Both the position numbers and the translations under genes were made by a program. A stretch of 64,000 nucleotides of DNA from the NCBI RefSeq assembly GCF_026261605.1, contig NZ_CP102486.1, positions 2,170,001 through 2,234,000 of the forward strand, written 5' to 3'. The stretch comes from Dechloromonas sp. A34 (GTDB lineage Bacteria > Pseudomonadota > Gammaproteobacteria > Burkholderiales > Rhodocyclaceae). The notes below the pieces were generated by a model. The model was not told where the DNA came from, searched no databases, and saw only the letters and a list, made by a program, of their open reading frames with translations. The number at the start of each line of letters is the position of its first letter. The stretch's first letter is position 1. This document shows positions 6,941 through 16,888 of the stretch, in pieces.

Positions 6941-8725
6941 GTGAGTATTCCTGTTCTGAAGTTTGATGCGGTGATCGTCGGGGCTGGTGGTGCCGGTCTG
7001 CGTTCCGCTATTCAATTGTCCGAAGCCGGCCTGAAGACGGCCGTCCTCTCCAAGGTTTTCCCGACCCGCTCGCACACAGTGGCGGCTCAGGGCGGCGTTG
7101 CCGCTTCCCTGGGTAATTCCGAGGAAGACCACTGGACGTGGCACATGTATGACACCGTCAAGGGTTCCGACTGGCTCGGCGACCAGGATGCCATCGAGTT
7201 CATGTGCAAGAAGGCCAACGAAGTCGTCGTTGAGCTCGAGCACTACGGCATGCCGTTTGATCGTACCGATGAAGGCAAAATCTATCAGCGCCCGTTCGGT
7301 GGTCACATGTCGAACTTCGGCGAAAAGCCGGTGCGTCGTTCCTGTGCGGCCGCTGACCGTACCGGTCACGCCATGCTGCATGCCATGTACCAGCGCAACG
7401 TCAAGGCAAACACTCAGTTTTTCGTTGAATGGATGGCGCTCGACCTGATCCGCGATGAAGAAGGCCATGTCCTCGGCGTCACCGCGATGGAAATGGAAAC
7501 CGGCCAGGTCGTGATCTTCCATGCCCGTGCCACCATTTTTGCGACCGGTGGTGCTGGCCGTATCTATTACTCTTCGACCAATGCCTTCATCAACACCGGT
7601 GATGGTTTGGGCATGGCCGCACGTGCCGGCATCCCTCTCGAAGACATGGAGTTCTGGCAGTTCCATCCGACCGGCGTGGCTGGAGCAGGCGTGCTGATTA
7701 CCGAAGGGGTGCGCGGCGAAGGCGGTATCCTGCGTAACAGCAGCAAGGAACGCTTCATGGAGCGCTACGCCCCGAACGCCAAGGATTTGGCGTCGCGTGA
7801 CGTGGTTTCCCGCGCCATGACTACCGAAATCAAGGAAGGCCGTGGTTGTGGCGTCAACAAGGACTACGTCCTTCTCGATATCACCCACCTCGATCCCGCC
7901 AACATCATGAAGCGCCTGCCGGGTATCCGCGAAATCGGTATCCAGTTTGCCGGTGTCGACTGCATCAAGGAGCCGCTGCCGGTGGTGCCGACCTGTCACT
8001 ACATGATGGGCGGTATCCCGACCCATTACTCCGGTCGTGTGGTTGTCACCAAGGGCGATGATCAGAACGCAGTTGTTCCGGGCTTCTACGCCGGCGGCGA
8101 ATGCGCCTGCGCCTCGGTGCACGGTGCCAACCGCCTGGGAACCAACTCCCTGCTCGATCTGCTGGTTTTTGGCAAGTCGGCAGGCGATTCCGCTGTCGAA
8201 GATCTCAAGGCTGGCCGCGCTCACCGTGATCTGCCGAAGGATGTCGCCGACAGAACCCTGGCTCGCATCAGTGCGCTGGACAACCGCAAGGGCGGTGCCA
8301 ATGTGCACGAAACTCGCCTGGCCATGCAGCGCACCATGCAGGATCATGCTGGTGTGTTCCGTTTCAGCGACCTGCTCAAGGAAGGTGTCAGCAAGATTCT
8401 GGAAGTCGAAAAGGCTGCCCGCAGTCTGGAAATCAAGGACAAGTCGATGGCGTGGAATACGGCCCGGACCGAAGCGCTCGAGATGGAAAATCTGATCGAA
8501 GTCGCCAAGGCCACGATGATTTCCGCCGAAGCCCGCAAGGAATCGCGCGGTGCGCACGTCCGCGACGACGCACCGGATTCTGCTGAATTCCCGAATGGCC
8601 GCAACGACAAGGTATGGCTCAAGCACACCCTGTTCTCGCCAGTTGATAATTCGATCAGCTACAAGCCGGTCAACATGCAACCCCTGTCCGTCGAGCCAGT
8701 CGAGCTCAAGACGCGCTCGTACTAA
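6941..8725 (+). CDS. sdhA: Succinate dehydrogenase flavoprotein subunit
   Basis: This catalytic subunit oxidises succinate to fumarate. The 594-residue protein shows the FAD-binding Gly-Ala-Gly-Gly-Ala-Gly-Leu-Arg-Ser, the His in Ser-His-Thr-Val-Ala-Ala-Gln-Gly-Gly that binds FAD covalently, the substrate-site His-Pro-Thr-Gly, and His-Gly-Ala-Asn-Arg-Leu-Gly-Thr-Asn-Ser near the C-terminus. The GTG at 6941 sits 9 bases after CTGGAGG and 2 bases after sdhD. Covalent flavinylation would be helped by SdhE, encoded at the end of the same operon. Confidence 0.98.
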   Translation: MSIPVLKFDAVIVGAGGAGLRSAIQLSEAGLKTAVLSKVFPTRSHTVAAQGGVAASLGNSEEDHWTWHMYDTVKGSDWLGDQDAIEFMCKKANEVVVELEHYGMPFDRTDEGKIYQRPFGGHMSNFGEKPVRRSCAAADRTGHAMLHAMYQRNVKANTQFFVEWMALDLIRDEEGHVLGVTAMEMETGQVVIFHARATIFATGGAGRIYYSSTNAFINTGDGLGMAARAGIPLEDMEFWQFHPTGVAGAGVLITEGVRGEGGILRNSSKERFMERYAPNAKDLASRDVVSRAMTTEIKEGRGCGVNKDYVLLDITHLDPANIMKRLPGIREIGIQFAGVDCIKEPLPVVPTCHYMMGGIPTHYSGRVVVTKGDDQNAVVPGFYAGGECACASVHGANRLGTNSLLDLLVFGKSAGDSAVEDLKAGRAHRDLPKDVADRTLARISALDNRKGGANVHETRLAMQRTMQDHAGVFRFSDLLKEGVSKILEVEKAARSLEIKDKSMAWNTARTEALEMENLIEVAKATMISAEARKESRGAHVRDDAPDSAEFPNGRNDKVWLKHTLFSPVDNSISYKPVNMQPLSVEPVELKTRSY

Positions 8726-8737
8726 TTGGAGTTGAGA

Positions 8738-9448
8738 ATGAGCAAACGCATGGTTCAATTCAGCATCTATCGCTACGATCCGGACAAGGATGACGCGCCG
8801 TACATGCAGGACATCTCGGTCGAGCTCGAGCCGACTGATCGCAAGCTGCTGGACGCGCTGACCAAGATCAAGGCCAAGGACGACGCCATTTCCTATCGTC
8901 GTTCCTGCCGCGAAGGTGTCTGCGGCTCCGACGCCATGAACATCAACGGCAAGAATGGTCTGGCCTGCCTGACCGATATTGACAGCCTGAAGCAGCCCAT
9001 CGTGCTGCGTCCGTTGCCGGGCCTGCCGGTCATCCGCGACCTGATCGTCGATATGACCCAGTTCTTCAAGCAGTATCACTCGATCAAGCCCTACCTGATC
9101 AACAATGATCCGCCGCCGGAACGGGAACGTCTGCAGTCGCCGGAAGATCGTGAAGAATTGAACGGTCTGTACGAGTGCATTCTGTGCGCCTGTTGCTCCA
9201 CGTCCTGCCCTTCGTTCTGGTGGAATCCGGACAAGTTCGTCGGGCCGGCCGGGCTGCTGGCTGCTTACCGTTTCATCGCCGATACGCGCGACCAGGCCAC
9301 CAACGAGCGTCTCGACAATCTCGAAGACCCGTACCGCCTGTTCCGTTGCCATACCATCATGAATTGCGTTGACGTGTGTCCGAAGGGTCTCAATCCGACC
9401 CAGGCCATCGGCAAGATCAAAGACATGATGGTTCGCCGCGCCGTTTGA
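8738..9448 (+). CDS. sdhB: Succinate dehydrogenase iron-sulfur subunit
   Basis: This electron-transfer subunit of complex II has 236 residues. Three clusters are visible. The 2Fe-2S ligands lie in Ser-Cys-Arg-Glu-Gly-Val-Cys-Gly-Ser with a later Cys, the 4Fe-4S motif is Cys-Ile-Leu-Cys-Ala-Cys-Cys-Ser-Thr-Ser-Cys-Pro, and the 3Fe-4S ligands lie in Cys-His-Thr-Ile-Met-Asn-Cys-Val-Asp-Val-Cys-Pro-Lys. The Asp in place of the first 2Fe-2S Cys pair's fourth ligand (Gly-Ser-Asp) is common in SdhB. The start at 8738 follows a GGAG. Confidence 0.97.
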   Translation: MSKRMVQFSIYRYDPDKDDAPYMQDISVELEPTDRKLLDALTKIKAKDDAISYRRSCREGVCGSDAMNINGKNGLACLTDIDSLKQPIVLRPLPGLPVIRDLIVDMTQFFKQYHSIKPYLINNDPPPERERLQSPEDREELNGLYECILCACCSTSCPSFWWNPDKFVGPAGLLAAYRFIADTRDQATNERLDNLEDPYRLFRCHTIMNCVDVCPKGLNPTQAIGKIKDMMVRRAV

Positions 9449-9690
9449 TGGAAAGAGCGGACTACGAACGCCTGCGCTGGCGTTGTGTTCGTCGGGCACT
9501 GCTCGAACTCGATATCGCGCTGACGCGCTTTCTCGATAACGGGTTCAAGCAGTTGAACGACGAGCAGCAGCAGGCATTCGCCGAGCTTGCGGATATGGAG
9601 GATCACGATCTCTGGTATCTGATCAGTGGTCAGGCCGAGACCGATGATCCTCGTTACGCGCCCATCGTGGCGATGCTTCGTAAGAGTTGA
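9448..9690 (+). CDS. sdhE: FAD assembly factor SdhE
   Basis: This small (80-residue) factor promotes covalent FAD attachment to SdhA. It carries the family features: an N-terminal Arg-Leu-Arg-Trp-Arg-Cys-Arg-Arg-like motif (here with Val-Arg-Arg-Ala replacing the Arg-Arg-Gly-Met core), Leu-Glu-Leu-Asp, and the C-terminal Asp-His-Asp-Leu-Trp-Tyr-Leu-Ile-Ser-Gly. The usual Arg-Gly-x-x-Glu is Arg-Ala-Leu-Leu-Glu here, a change in the motif implicated in SdhA contact. Its ATG overlaps the sdhB stop by one base (TGATG). Confidence 0.92.
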   Translation: MERADYERLRWRCVRRALLELDIALTRFLDNGFKQLNDEQQQAFAELADMEDHDLWYLISGQAETDDPRYAPIVAMLRKS

Positions 9691-9773
9691 GTAAGGTAAA
9701 TGTTATAAATTCAGAATGTTTACCGCTTTTTTAGCAGTGCAGTGACAACCAACACCTGAACAGGGAATACACC

Positions 9774-11072
9774 ATGACGACCGAACGCAAGGCAACTCTG
9801 ACTATCGACGGGCAGGCTCCTGTCGATTTCCCGATCATGTCCCCGACGCACGGCAACGACTGCGTCGATATTCGCACGCTGGGTGGCAAGACCGGTCTGT
9901 TTACCTACGACTCCGGTTTTCTCTCCACCGCCAGCTGCAAATCCAAGGTTACCTTCATCGACGGTGACAAGGGCGAGTTGCTGTATCGCGGTTACCCGAT
10001 CGAACAATTGGCTGAAAACTGCAACTTTCTGGAAGTCACCTACTTGTTGAAGAACGGCGAGCTGCCGAACCTCAAGCAAAAGACCAACTTCGAAACCACC
10101 ATCAAGAAGCACACGATGGTGCACGAGCAACTGACCAAGTTCTACTCCGGCTTCCGTCGCGACGCACATCCGATGGCGGTTATGACCGGCGTGGTTGGCG
10201 CGCTGTCTGCCTTCTACCATGACGCTATGGACTTCTCCGACGTCGAGCACCGTAACATCAGCTTCAATCGGCTGGTCGCAAAGATGCCGACCATCGTCGC
10301 CATGGCCTACAAGTACAACACCGGTGCACCGTTCATGTATCCGGACAATGATCTGGATTACACCGCAAACTTCATGCGCATGATGTTCGGTAATCCGTGC
10401 GAGAAGTACGTGCCGAACCCGGTTCTGGTTCGCGCGCTCGATACCATTTTCACGCTGCACGCCGACCACGAACAGAATGCCTCGACCTCCACGGTGCGTC
10501 TGGCCGGCTCTTCCGGTGCCAACCCGTTCGCCTGTATCGCTGCCGGTATCGCTTGTCTGTGGGGCCCGGCACACGGCGGTGCAAATGAAGCCTGTTTGCA
10601 GATGCTGGAAGAAATCGGCGACGTTTCCAAGGTCGGTGAGTACATCACCCGTGCCAAGGACAAGAACGATTCCTTCAAGCTGATGGGCTTCGGTCACCGC
10701 GTTTACAAGAACTTCGACCCGCGTGCCACGCTGATGCGCAAGGTCTGTAACGAAGTTCTGACCGAACTGGGTCTTGAAAATGATCGCCTGTTCAAGCTGG
10801 CCATGGAACTGGAAAAGATCGCCCTGGAAGATCCGTACTTCGTCGAGAAGAAGCTCTACCCGAACGTCGACTTCTACTCTGGCATCGTCCAGAAAGCGAT
10901 CGGCATTCCGACCGAAATGTTCACCTGTATTTTCGCTCTGGCTCGCACGGTAGGCTGGATGACGCAGTGGGAAGAAATGATCACCGATTCGGAATATAAG
11001 ATCGGTCGTCCGCGTCAGCTGTACATCGGCGCCGCCAAGCGCGATGTCGTACCGCTCGCCCAACGCGGCTAA
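9774..11072 (+). CDS. gltA: Citrate synthase
   Basis: The enzyme condenses acetyl-CoA and oxaloacetate to citrate. At 432 residues it is the longer, hexameric (type II) form usual in Gram-negative bacteria, with an N-terminal extension that in this type can mediate NADH inhibition. The active-site His lies in Gly-Phe-Gly-His-Arg-Val-Tyr-Lys; the other catalytic His lies in the Trp-Gly-Pro-Ala-His-Gly-Gly-Ala-Asn segment, and the Asp in the C-terminal substrate loop region. It follows sdhE by 83 bases and ends in a strong terminator, so it may share the sdh transcript or have its own promoter. Confidence 0.98.
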   Translation: MTTERKATLTIDGQAPVDFPIMSPTHGNDCVDIRTLGGKTGLFTYDSGFLSTASCKSKVTFIDGDKGELLYRGYPIEQLAENCNFLEVTYLLKNGELPNLKQKTNFETTIKKHTMVHEQLTKFYSGFRRDAHPMAVMTGVVGALSAFYHDAMDFSDVEHRNISFNRLVAKMPTIVAMAYKYNTGAPFMYPDNDLDYTANFMRMMFGNPCEKYVPNPVLVRALDTIFTLHADHEQNASTSTVRLAGSSGANPFACIAAGIACLWGPAHGGANEACLQMLEEIGDVSKVGEYITRAKDKNDSFKLMGFGHRVYKNFDPRATLMRKVCNEVLTELGLENDRLFKLAMELEKIALEDPYFVEKKLYPNVDFYSGIVQKAIGIPTEMFTCIFALARTVGWMTQWEEMITDSEYKIGRPRQLYIGAAKRDVVPLAQRG

Positions 11073-11082
11073 GTCGGAAACC

Positions 11083-11109
11083 GGGCGGCCGCTTGGCCGC
11101 CCTTTTTTT
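11083..11109 (+). terminator. Terminator after gltA
   Basis: GGGCGGCC (11083-11090) pairs perfectly with GGCCGCCC (11095-11102) around GCTT, followed by seven T. It separates the sdh-gltA unit from the sucAB-lpd unit. Confidence 0.93.
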
Positions 11110-11177
11110 ACCCGCGGAATCTACTCGAGCCGCGACCCGCAGCTACCCAAAAAGACAACACCCTCAAGGGGATGCCT

Positions 11178-14015
11178 ATGACTACGATGAATCAACTGTT
11201 CGACAGCACAATTTACTTTGGCGGCAATGCACCGTTTGTTGAAGAGCTGTACGAAACCTACCTCGACAACCCGACTGCCGTGCCGGCTGAATGGCGCGAC
11301 TATTTCGACCGCCTGGCCCAGATGCCGGGCTTTGTTGCGCGTGACGTCGCGCATGCACCGGTCATCGCCGCTTTTGCCGAACTGGCCAAGGATGGCGGCT
11401 TCCGGCCGAGCGCTCCCGCCGCTGGCGGCGACACAAGGAAGCAGTCCGCCGTTGGCCAGCTCGTCACCGCCTACCGTTCGATTGGTACGCGCTGGGCCGA
11501 GCTCGATCCCCTCAAGCGCCTGCCACGTCCCAAGATTGAAGAACTTGAACTCTCGTTCTATGGTTTTTCCGATGCCGATTTGAACCAGACCTTCAACGTC
11601 GGTTCTCTAAAAGGCCTGCCGGAAAACGCCAAACTCGGCGACATTCTCGAAACCCTGAAGCAGACCTATTGTGCTGCGGTCGGAGTCGAGTACATGTACA
11701 TGTCCGACTATACCGAGAAGCGCTGGTTGCAGGAACGCCTGGAAACCATTCGTTCGCGCCCGAACTACAATGCCGACCAGAAAAAGCGTCTGCTTGAGCG
11801 TCTGACCGCTGCTGAAACCCTTGAACGCTACCTGCATACCAAATACGTCGGCCAGAAGCGCTTCTCGCTCGAAGGCGGCGAGTCGCTGATCGTCTCGATG
11901 GACGAAGCCATCCGCGTTGGCGGCAAGCATGGCATTGACGAAGTGGTCATCGGCATGGCCCACCGCGGTCGCCTGAACGTCCTGGTCAATACGCTGGGCA
12001 AAGCCCCGTCAATGCTCTTCGCCGAATTCGAAGGCAAGAAGAAGAGCGACCTGTCGGCTGGTGATGTCAAGTACCACATGGGCTTCTCGTCTGACGTCTC
12101 GACTCCGGGAGGCCCCTGCCACCTGACCCTGGCCTTCAACCCGTCGCACCTCGAAATCGTCAACCCGGTGGTCGAAGGCTCGGTCTATGCCCGTCAGGTG
12201 CGGCGTGGCGCCGAAGGCAAGTCCAAGGTTCTGCCGGTGGTCATTCATGGCGACTCTGCCGTGGCCGGCCAGGGCGTCAACCAGGAAATGCTGAATTTCG
12301 CGCAGACCCGCGGTTACGGTACGGGCGGCACGCTGCATATCGTCGTCAACAACCAGATCGGTTTCACCACCAGTGACCCGCGCGACTACCGCTCCGGCCA
12401 CTACTGCACCGACATCTTCAAGATGGCCGATGCCCCGATCTTCCACGTCAATGGTGACGATCCGGAAGCCGTGGCGCTGGTCACCCAGCTCGCCATCGAT
12501 TTCCGCCAGGAATTCAAGAAGGACGTCGTCGTCGACATCATCTGCTTCCGCAAGCTCGGCCACAACGAGCAAGACGAGCCGATGGTCACCCAGCCGCTGA
12601 TGTACAAAAAGGTCGCCCAGCACCCGGGCACCCGCAAGCTCTACGGCGACAAGCTGATCGCCGAAGGTGTGCTGCCCGCCGACGGTCCGGACCAGATGAT
12701 CAAGGAATACCGTGAGCATCTCGACAAGGGCGAACTGCTGTACAACCCGGTGCTGGCCGGCTACAAGCATCCGAACACCATCGACTGGACCCCGTTCCTG
12801 ACCAAGAAGTACATCGAAACCTGTGATACCACAGTACCGATGAAGGAACTGCAGCGCCTGTCCCAGCGTCTGACCACGCTACCGGAAGGCTTCACGCTCC
12901 ATTCGCGCGTCAAGAAGATTGTCGAAGACCGTGCCGCGATGGGCGAGGGCAAGCTGCCCGTCGACTGGGGCATGGCCGAGAACTTGGCCTACGCGTCGCT
13001 GCTGGTCTCCGGCTACGGCGTGCGGATCTCCGGTGAAGACGTTGGCCGCGGTACCTTCTTCCACCGCCATGCTGCCTTCCACGACCAGAATCGCGAAAAC
13101 TGGGCCGATGGCACCTGCCACCCGCTGAAGAACCTGCAGGAAAAGCAGGCCGGCTTCCAGTGCTACGACTCTGTGCTCTCCGAAGAGGCCGTGCTCGCCT
13201 TCGATTATGGCTACGCGTCGGCCAATCCGTATGAGCTGGTGGTCTGGGAAGGCCAGTTCGGCGACTTCGCCAACGGTGCCCAGGTCGTCATCGACCAGTT
13301 CATCGCTTCCGGCGAAGCCAAGTGGGGCCGTGCCTGCGGTCTGGTCATGTTGCTGCCGCACGGCTACGAAGGTCAGGGTCCGGAACACTCTTCCGCCCGC
13401 CTCGAGCGCTACATGCAGGCCTGCGCCGAGATGAACATGGAAGTCTGCGTACCGTCCAACGCCTCGCAGGTCTTCCACATGCTGCGCCGTCAGGCCGTCC
13501 GCATGCAGCGCAAGCCGCTGATCGTCATGACCCCGAAGTCGCTGCTGCGCCACAAGGACGCCGCCTGTTCGCTGGAAGATCTGGCGACCGGCGAGTTCAA
13601 GCGCGTCATCGGCGAAGTCGATGCGATCGATGCCAAGAAGGTCAAGCGTGTCATCCTCTGTTCCGGCAAGGTGTACTACGACCTGCTGGCGGCGCGTCGC
13701 GAGAAGAAGATCACCGACATCGCTATCGTTCGCATCGAGCAGCTCTATCCCTTCCCGAAGGAGTCGCTGCACGCCGAACTGGCCAAGTATCCGAAGGCGA
13801 CCGAAATCGTCTGGACCCAGGAAGAGCCGCGCAATCAGGGGGCCTGGTACTGGTTCGCCTCGCGCCATCACCTGGACAGCGAGCTGGGCGTCAAGCAGAA
13901 GCTGCTGCTGGTTTCCCGTCCGGCATCCTCTTCGCCGGCAGTCGGTTATCTGGCCAAGCACAACGAGCAACAAAAGGCACTTGTCGAGTCCGCCCTGGGC
14001 AAGATCGAGTACTAA
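11178..14015 (+). CDS. sucA: 2-oxoglutarate dehydrogenase E1 component
   Basis: This thiamine-diphosphate-dependent decarboxylase forms the first part of the 2-oxoglutarate dehydrogenase complex. The 945-residue length is normal. It begins with the E1o N-terminal segment (Phe-Val-Glu-Glu-Leu-Tyr-Glu-Thr-Tyr-Leu) that contacts E2/E3, then shows Gly-Met-Ala-His-Arg-Gly-Arg-Leu-Asn, the cofactor-site Gly-Asp-Ser-Ala-Val-Ala-Gly-Gln-Gly and His-Asn-Glu-Gln-Asp-Glu-Pro. AAGGGG lies directly before an ATG at 11172, too close for that start, so the ATG at 11178 is chosen. It is the first gene of sucA-sucB-lpd. Confidence 0.97.
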   Translation: MTTMNQLFDSTIYFGGNAPFVEELYETYLDNPTAVPAEWRDYFDRLAQMPGFVARDVAHAPVIAAFAELAKDGGFRPSAPAAGGDTRKQSAVGQLVTAYRSIGTRWAELDPLKRLPRPKIEELELSFYGFSDADLNQTFNVGSLKGLPENAKLGDILETLKQTYCAAVGVEYMYMSDYTEKRWLQERLETIRSRPNYNADQKKRLLERLTAAETLERYLHTKYVGQKRFSLEGGESLIVSMDEAIRVGGKHGIDEVVIGMAHRGRLNVLVNTLGKAPSMLFAEFEGKKKSDLSAGDVKYHMGFSSDVSTPGGPCHLTLAFNPSHLEIVNPVVEGSVYARQVRRGAEGKSKVLPVVIHGDSAVAGQGVNQEMLNFAQTRGYGTGGTLHIVVNNQIGFTTSDPRDYRSGHYCTDIFKMADAPIFHVNGDDPEAVALVTQLAIDFRQEFKKDVVVDIICFRKLGHNEQDEPMVTQPLMYKKVAQHPGTRKLYGDKLIAEGVLPADGPDQMIKEYREHLDKGELLYNPVLAGYKHPNTIDWTPFLTKKYIETCDTTVPMKELQRLSQRLTTLPEGFTLHSRVKKIVEDRAAMGEGKLPVDWGMAENLAYASLLVSGYGVRISGEDVGRGTFFHRHAAFHDQNRENWADGTCHPLKNLQEKQAGFQCYDSVLSEEAVLAFDYGYASANPYELVVWEGQFGDFANGAQVVIDQFIASGEAKWGRACGLVMLLPHGYEGQGPEHSSARLERYMQACAEMNMEVCVPSNASQVFHMLRRQAVRMQRKPLIVMTPKSLLRHKDAACSLEDLATGEFKRVIGEVDAIDAKKVKRVILCSGKVYYDLLAARREKKITDIAIVRIEQLYPFPKESLHAELAKYPKATEIVWTQEEPRNQGAWYWFASRHHLDSELGVKQKLLLVSRPASSSPAVGYLAKHNEQQKALVESALGKIEY

Positions 14016-14039
14016 AAACTACAGCAGAGTGGAGTCACT

Positions 14040-15266
14040 ATGAGCATTATCGAAGTTCAAGTTCCCCAGTTGTCCGAGTCCGTTGCCGAAGGCACGCTGG
14101 CTTCCTGGAAAAAGAAGATTGGCGAAGCCGTTGCCCGCGATGAAATCCTGATCGATATCGAAACCGACAAGGTCGTCCTCGAAGTCCCGTCGCCGGCCGC
14201 CGGCGTGCTGGTCGAAATCGTCAAGGGCGATGGCGAAACCGTCGTTTCCGGCGAGCTGATTGCCCGCATCGACACCGAAGCCAAGGCCGGGGCTACGGCA
14301 CCGGCCGCCGAAGCCCCGAAGGCCGCTGCGCCTGCGGCAGCCCCGGCTGCGGCCGCTGCGGCACCTGCTGGAACGGCCAGCCCTTCGGCTCGCAAGATCC
14401 TCGACGAGAAGGGCATTGCTGCCGCTGACGTCGCCGGTTCCGGCCGCGGCGGTCGCGTCACCAAGGAAGATGCCGTTGCCGCCGCCCCGAAGGCAGGTCC
14501 GGTTGCTGCTCCGGCTGCCGCCAAGGCTGCCCTGCCGGCACCGGCAGTTGCCGTTGCCCTGGGCGATCGCACCGAACAGCGCGTCCCAATGTCCCGCCTG
14601 CGCGCCCGTATTGCCGAGCGCCTGCTGCAATCCCAGCAGACCAACGCCATCCTGACCACGTTCAACGAAGTGAACATGGGCCCGATGATGGCGCTGCGCA
14701 AGCAGTATGGCGAGAAGTTTGAAAAGGCCCACGGTGTCCGTCTCGGCTTCATGGGCTTCTTCGTCAAGGCCGCCTGTGCCGCCCTGCAGAAGTTCCCGGT
14801 CCTCAACGCCTCGGTCGATGGCAACGACATCGTCTATCACGGTTTCATCGATATCGGTATCGCCGTCGGTTCGCCGCGTGGTCTGGTTGTGCCGATCATC
14901 CGCAATGCCGACCAGATGTCGATCGCCGAAATCGAGAAGAAGATTGCCGAGTTCGGTTCCAAGGCCAAGGATGGCAAGCTGACCATCGAAGACCTGACCG
15001 GTGGTACCTTCTCCATCTCCAATGGCGGCATCTTCGGTTCCATGATGTCCACCCCGATCATCAACCCGCCGCAATCCGCGATCCTCGGCATTCATGCCAC
15101 CAAGGACCGCGCCATGGTTGAGAACGGTCAAGTCGTTGTGCGTCCGATGAACTATCTGGCCATGTCCTACGACCACCGCATCATCGACGGCCGCGAAGCC
15201 GTTCTCGGTCTGGTGACCATGAAGGAAGCGCTGGAAGATCCTTCCCGCCTGCTCCTCGGCGTCTAA
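14040..15266 (+). CDS. sucB: Dihydrolipoyllysine-residue succinyltransferase (E2)
   Basis: This is the core of the 2-oxoglutarate dehydrogenase complex. In its 408 residues, one lipoyl domain (about 1-77) carries the target Lys in Ile-Glu-Thr-Asp-Lys-Val. An Ala/Pro-rich linker follows, then the E1/E3-binding domain (about 112-150), a second Ala/Pro linker and a C-terminal acyltransferase domain with the catalytic His and Asp in Tyr-Asp-His-Arg-Ile-Ile-Asp-Gly. It starts 24 bases after sucA with GGAG at the proper distance. A single lipoyl domain is normal for E2o. Confidence 0.97.
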   Translation: MSIIEVQVPQLSESVAEGTLASWKKKIGEAVARDEILIDIETDKVVLEVPSPAAGVLVEIVKGDGETVVSGELIARIDTEAKAGATAPAAEAPKAAAPAAAPAAAAAAPAGTASPSARKILDEKGIAAADVAGSGRGGRVTKEDAVAAAPKAGPVAAPAAAKAALPAPAVAVALGDRTEQRVPMSRLRARIAERLLQSQQTNAILTTFNEVNMGPMMALRKQYGEKFEKAHGVRLGFMGFFVKAACAALQKFPVLNASVDGNDIVYHGFIDIGIAVGSPRGLVVPIIRNADQMSIAEIEKKIAEFGSKAKDGKLTIEDLTGGTFSISNGGIFGSMMSTPIINPPQSAILGIHATKDRAMVENGQVVVRPMNYLAMSYDHRIIDGREAVLGLVTMKEALEDPSRLLLGV

Positions 15267-15279
15267 TCGACGTTTGCCG

Positions 15280-15313
15280 GCGCCAGCGTCCCGATCCGGG
15301 CGCTGGCGCTTTT
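15280..15313 (+). terminator. GC-rich hairpin between sucB and lpd
   Basis: GCGCCAGCG (15280-15288) pairs perfectly with CGCTGGCGC (15301-15309), followed by four T. The T run is short, so it may be a partial terminator or an mRNA-processing/stability hairpin that lowers lpd expression relative to sucAB. Confidence 0.6.
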
Positions 15314-15341
15314 GCGCATCTGAAATCTGAAAGGTTTACCC

Positions 15342-16766
15342 ATGTCCAAGCAATTTGACGTGCTCGTTATCGGTGGTGGTCCCGGCGGTTATGTTGCAGC
15401 GATCCGCGCTGCGCAACTGGGTTTCTCCACTGCCTGCTGCGAATCCAATCCCTATGCCGATCCCAAGGGCGAACCGCGCCTCGGCGGCACCTGCCTGAAC
15501 GTCGGCTGTATTCCCTCCAAGGCCCTGCTGCACACTTCTCACCTGTTCGAAGAAGCGGCGCACAGCTTTGCCGGTCAAGGCATCAAGATTTCCAAGCCGA
15601 CCATCGACGTACCAGTGATGAAGGCCCGCAAGGATACCGTCGTCAATCAGCTGACCAGCGGCATCAAGGGCCTGTTCAAGAAGAACAAGGTGACCCTGCT
15701 CAACGGCCATGGCTCCTTTGTCGCCAAGGAAGGCGATCTGTGGAAGGTCAAGGTCGGCACCGAAGAGGTGCTGGCCAAGCAGGTCATCATCGCCACCGGT
15801 TCCAAGCCGCGTCATCTGCCGAACGTGCCGGTCGACAACAAGATCGTCATGGACAACGAAGGTGCGCTGGATCAGGAATCCGTGCCCAAGAAGCTGGCCA
15901 TCATCGGCGCCGGCGTCATCGGTCTGGAAATGGGCTCGGTGTGGCGTCGCGTCGGTTCCGAAGTGACCGTCCTCGAAGCGCTGCCCGATTTCCTGTCCTT
16001 CGCCGACCAGGATGTCGCCAAGGAAGCGCTCAAGCTGTTCACCAAGCAAGGCCTGGACATCCAGACGGGCGTCAAGATCGGCGAAATCAAGACCTCCAAG
16101 AAGGGCGTCTCGATCGCCTATGAAACCAAGGACGGCAAGGCCGCCAAGCTCGATGCCGATCGCCTGATCGTCTCGATCGGCCGCATTCCGAACACCGATG
16201 GCCTGAATGCCGAAGCGGTCGGCCTCAAGCTCACCGAGCGCGGCATGATCGAAGTCGACGGCCACTGCAAGACCAATCTGCCGGGCGTCTGGGCGGTGGG
16301 CGATGTGGTGCGCGGCCCGATGCTGGCCCACAAGGCGATGGAAGAGGCCGTCATGGTCGCCGAACTGATCGCCGGCCAGGCCGGTCACTGCAATTTCGAC
16401 ACCATTCCCGGCGTCATCTACACCGCCCCGGAAATCGCCTGGGTCGGCAAGACCGAGCAGCAGCTGAAGGCCGAAGGCGTCGCCTACAAGGCCGGCAAGA
16501 TCCCGTTCCTGGCCAACGGCCGGGCGCTGGGCATGGGCGATCCGACCGGCTTCGTCAAGATGCTGGCCTGCGCCCAGACCGACCGCATCCTCGGCGTGCA
16601 CATTATCGGCCCGAATGCCTCCGAACTGATTTCCGAAGCCGTCGTGGCGATGGAGTTTGGTGGTGCCTCCGAAGATCTGGCCCGTATCTGCCACGCTCAC
16701 CCGACGCTGTCGGAAGCGGTGCATGAAGCGGCGCTGGCCTGCGACAAGCGGCCGCTGCACTTCTAA
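15342..16766 (+). CDS. lpdA: Dihydrolipoyl dehydrogenase (E3)
   Basis: This flavoprotein re-oxidises the lipoyl group and reduces NAD. The 474-residue protein has the FAD motif Gly-Gly-Gly-Pro-Gly-Gly-Tyr near the N-terminus, the redox disulfide in [13 protein letters not shown], the NAD motif Gly-Ala-Gly-Val-Ile-Gly-Leu-Glu (about 188-195) and the C-terminal catalytic His-Pro-Thr-Leu-Ser-Glu. It has no N-terminal lipoyl domain. It is the last gene of the sucA-sucB-lpd unit, and its E3 may also serve pyruvate dehydrogenase. Confidence 0.97.
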   Translation: MSKQFDVLVIGGGPGGYVAAIRAAQLGFSTACCESNPYADPKGEPRLGGTCLNVGCIPSKALLHTSHLFEEAAHSFAGQGIKISKPTIDVPVMKARKDTVVNQLTSGIKGLFKKNKVTLLNGHGSFVAKEGDLWKVKVGTEEVLAKQVIIATGSKPRHLPNVPVDNKIVMDNEGALDQESVPKKLAIIGAGVIGLEMGSVWRRVGSEVTVLEALPDFLSFADQDVAKEALKLFTKQGLDIQTGVKIGEIKTSKKGVSIAYETKDGKAAKLDADRLIVSIGRIPNTDGLNAEAVGLKLTERGMIEVDGHCKTNLPGVWAVGDVVRGPMLAHKAMEEAVMVAELIAGQAGHCNFDTIPGVIYTAPEIAWVGKTEQQLKAEGVAYKAGKIPFLANGRALGMGDPTGFVKMLACAQTDRILGVHIIGPNASELISEAVVAMEFGGASEDLARICHAHPTLSEAVHEAALACDKRPLHF

Positions 16767-16813
16767 TACCACAGCCTCTGAGGCTGGCACTAGTCAGCAG
16801 CGCTCTGCGCAAA

Positions 16814-16846
16814 AGGCGGGTTGCGGTTACGCACCCGCCTTTTTTA
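16814..16846 (+). terminator. Terminator after lpdA
   Basis: AGGCGGGT (16814-16821) pairs with ACCCGCCT (16833-16840), preceded by A and followed by a T run. It ends the sucAB-lpd unit. Confidence 0.92.
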
Positions 16847-16888
16847 TTTGCGAGAATACGACTTTCCCCAACGCAGAACCCCGCAACA

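Noticed and set aside
6899..9499. An 866-codon open frame antisense to sdhAB
   Set aside because: It mirrors the codon bias of the GC-rich sdh genes, shows no family features and would displace certain genes. The same holds for long antisense frames at 75-1625, 28039-30012, 30383-32356, 37606-39777 and others.
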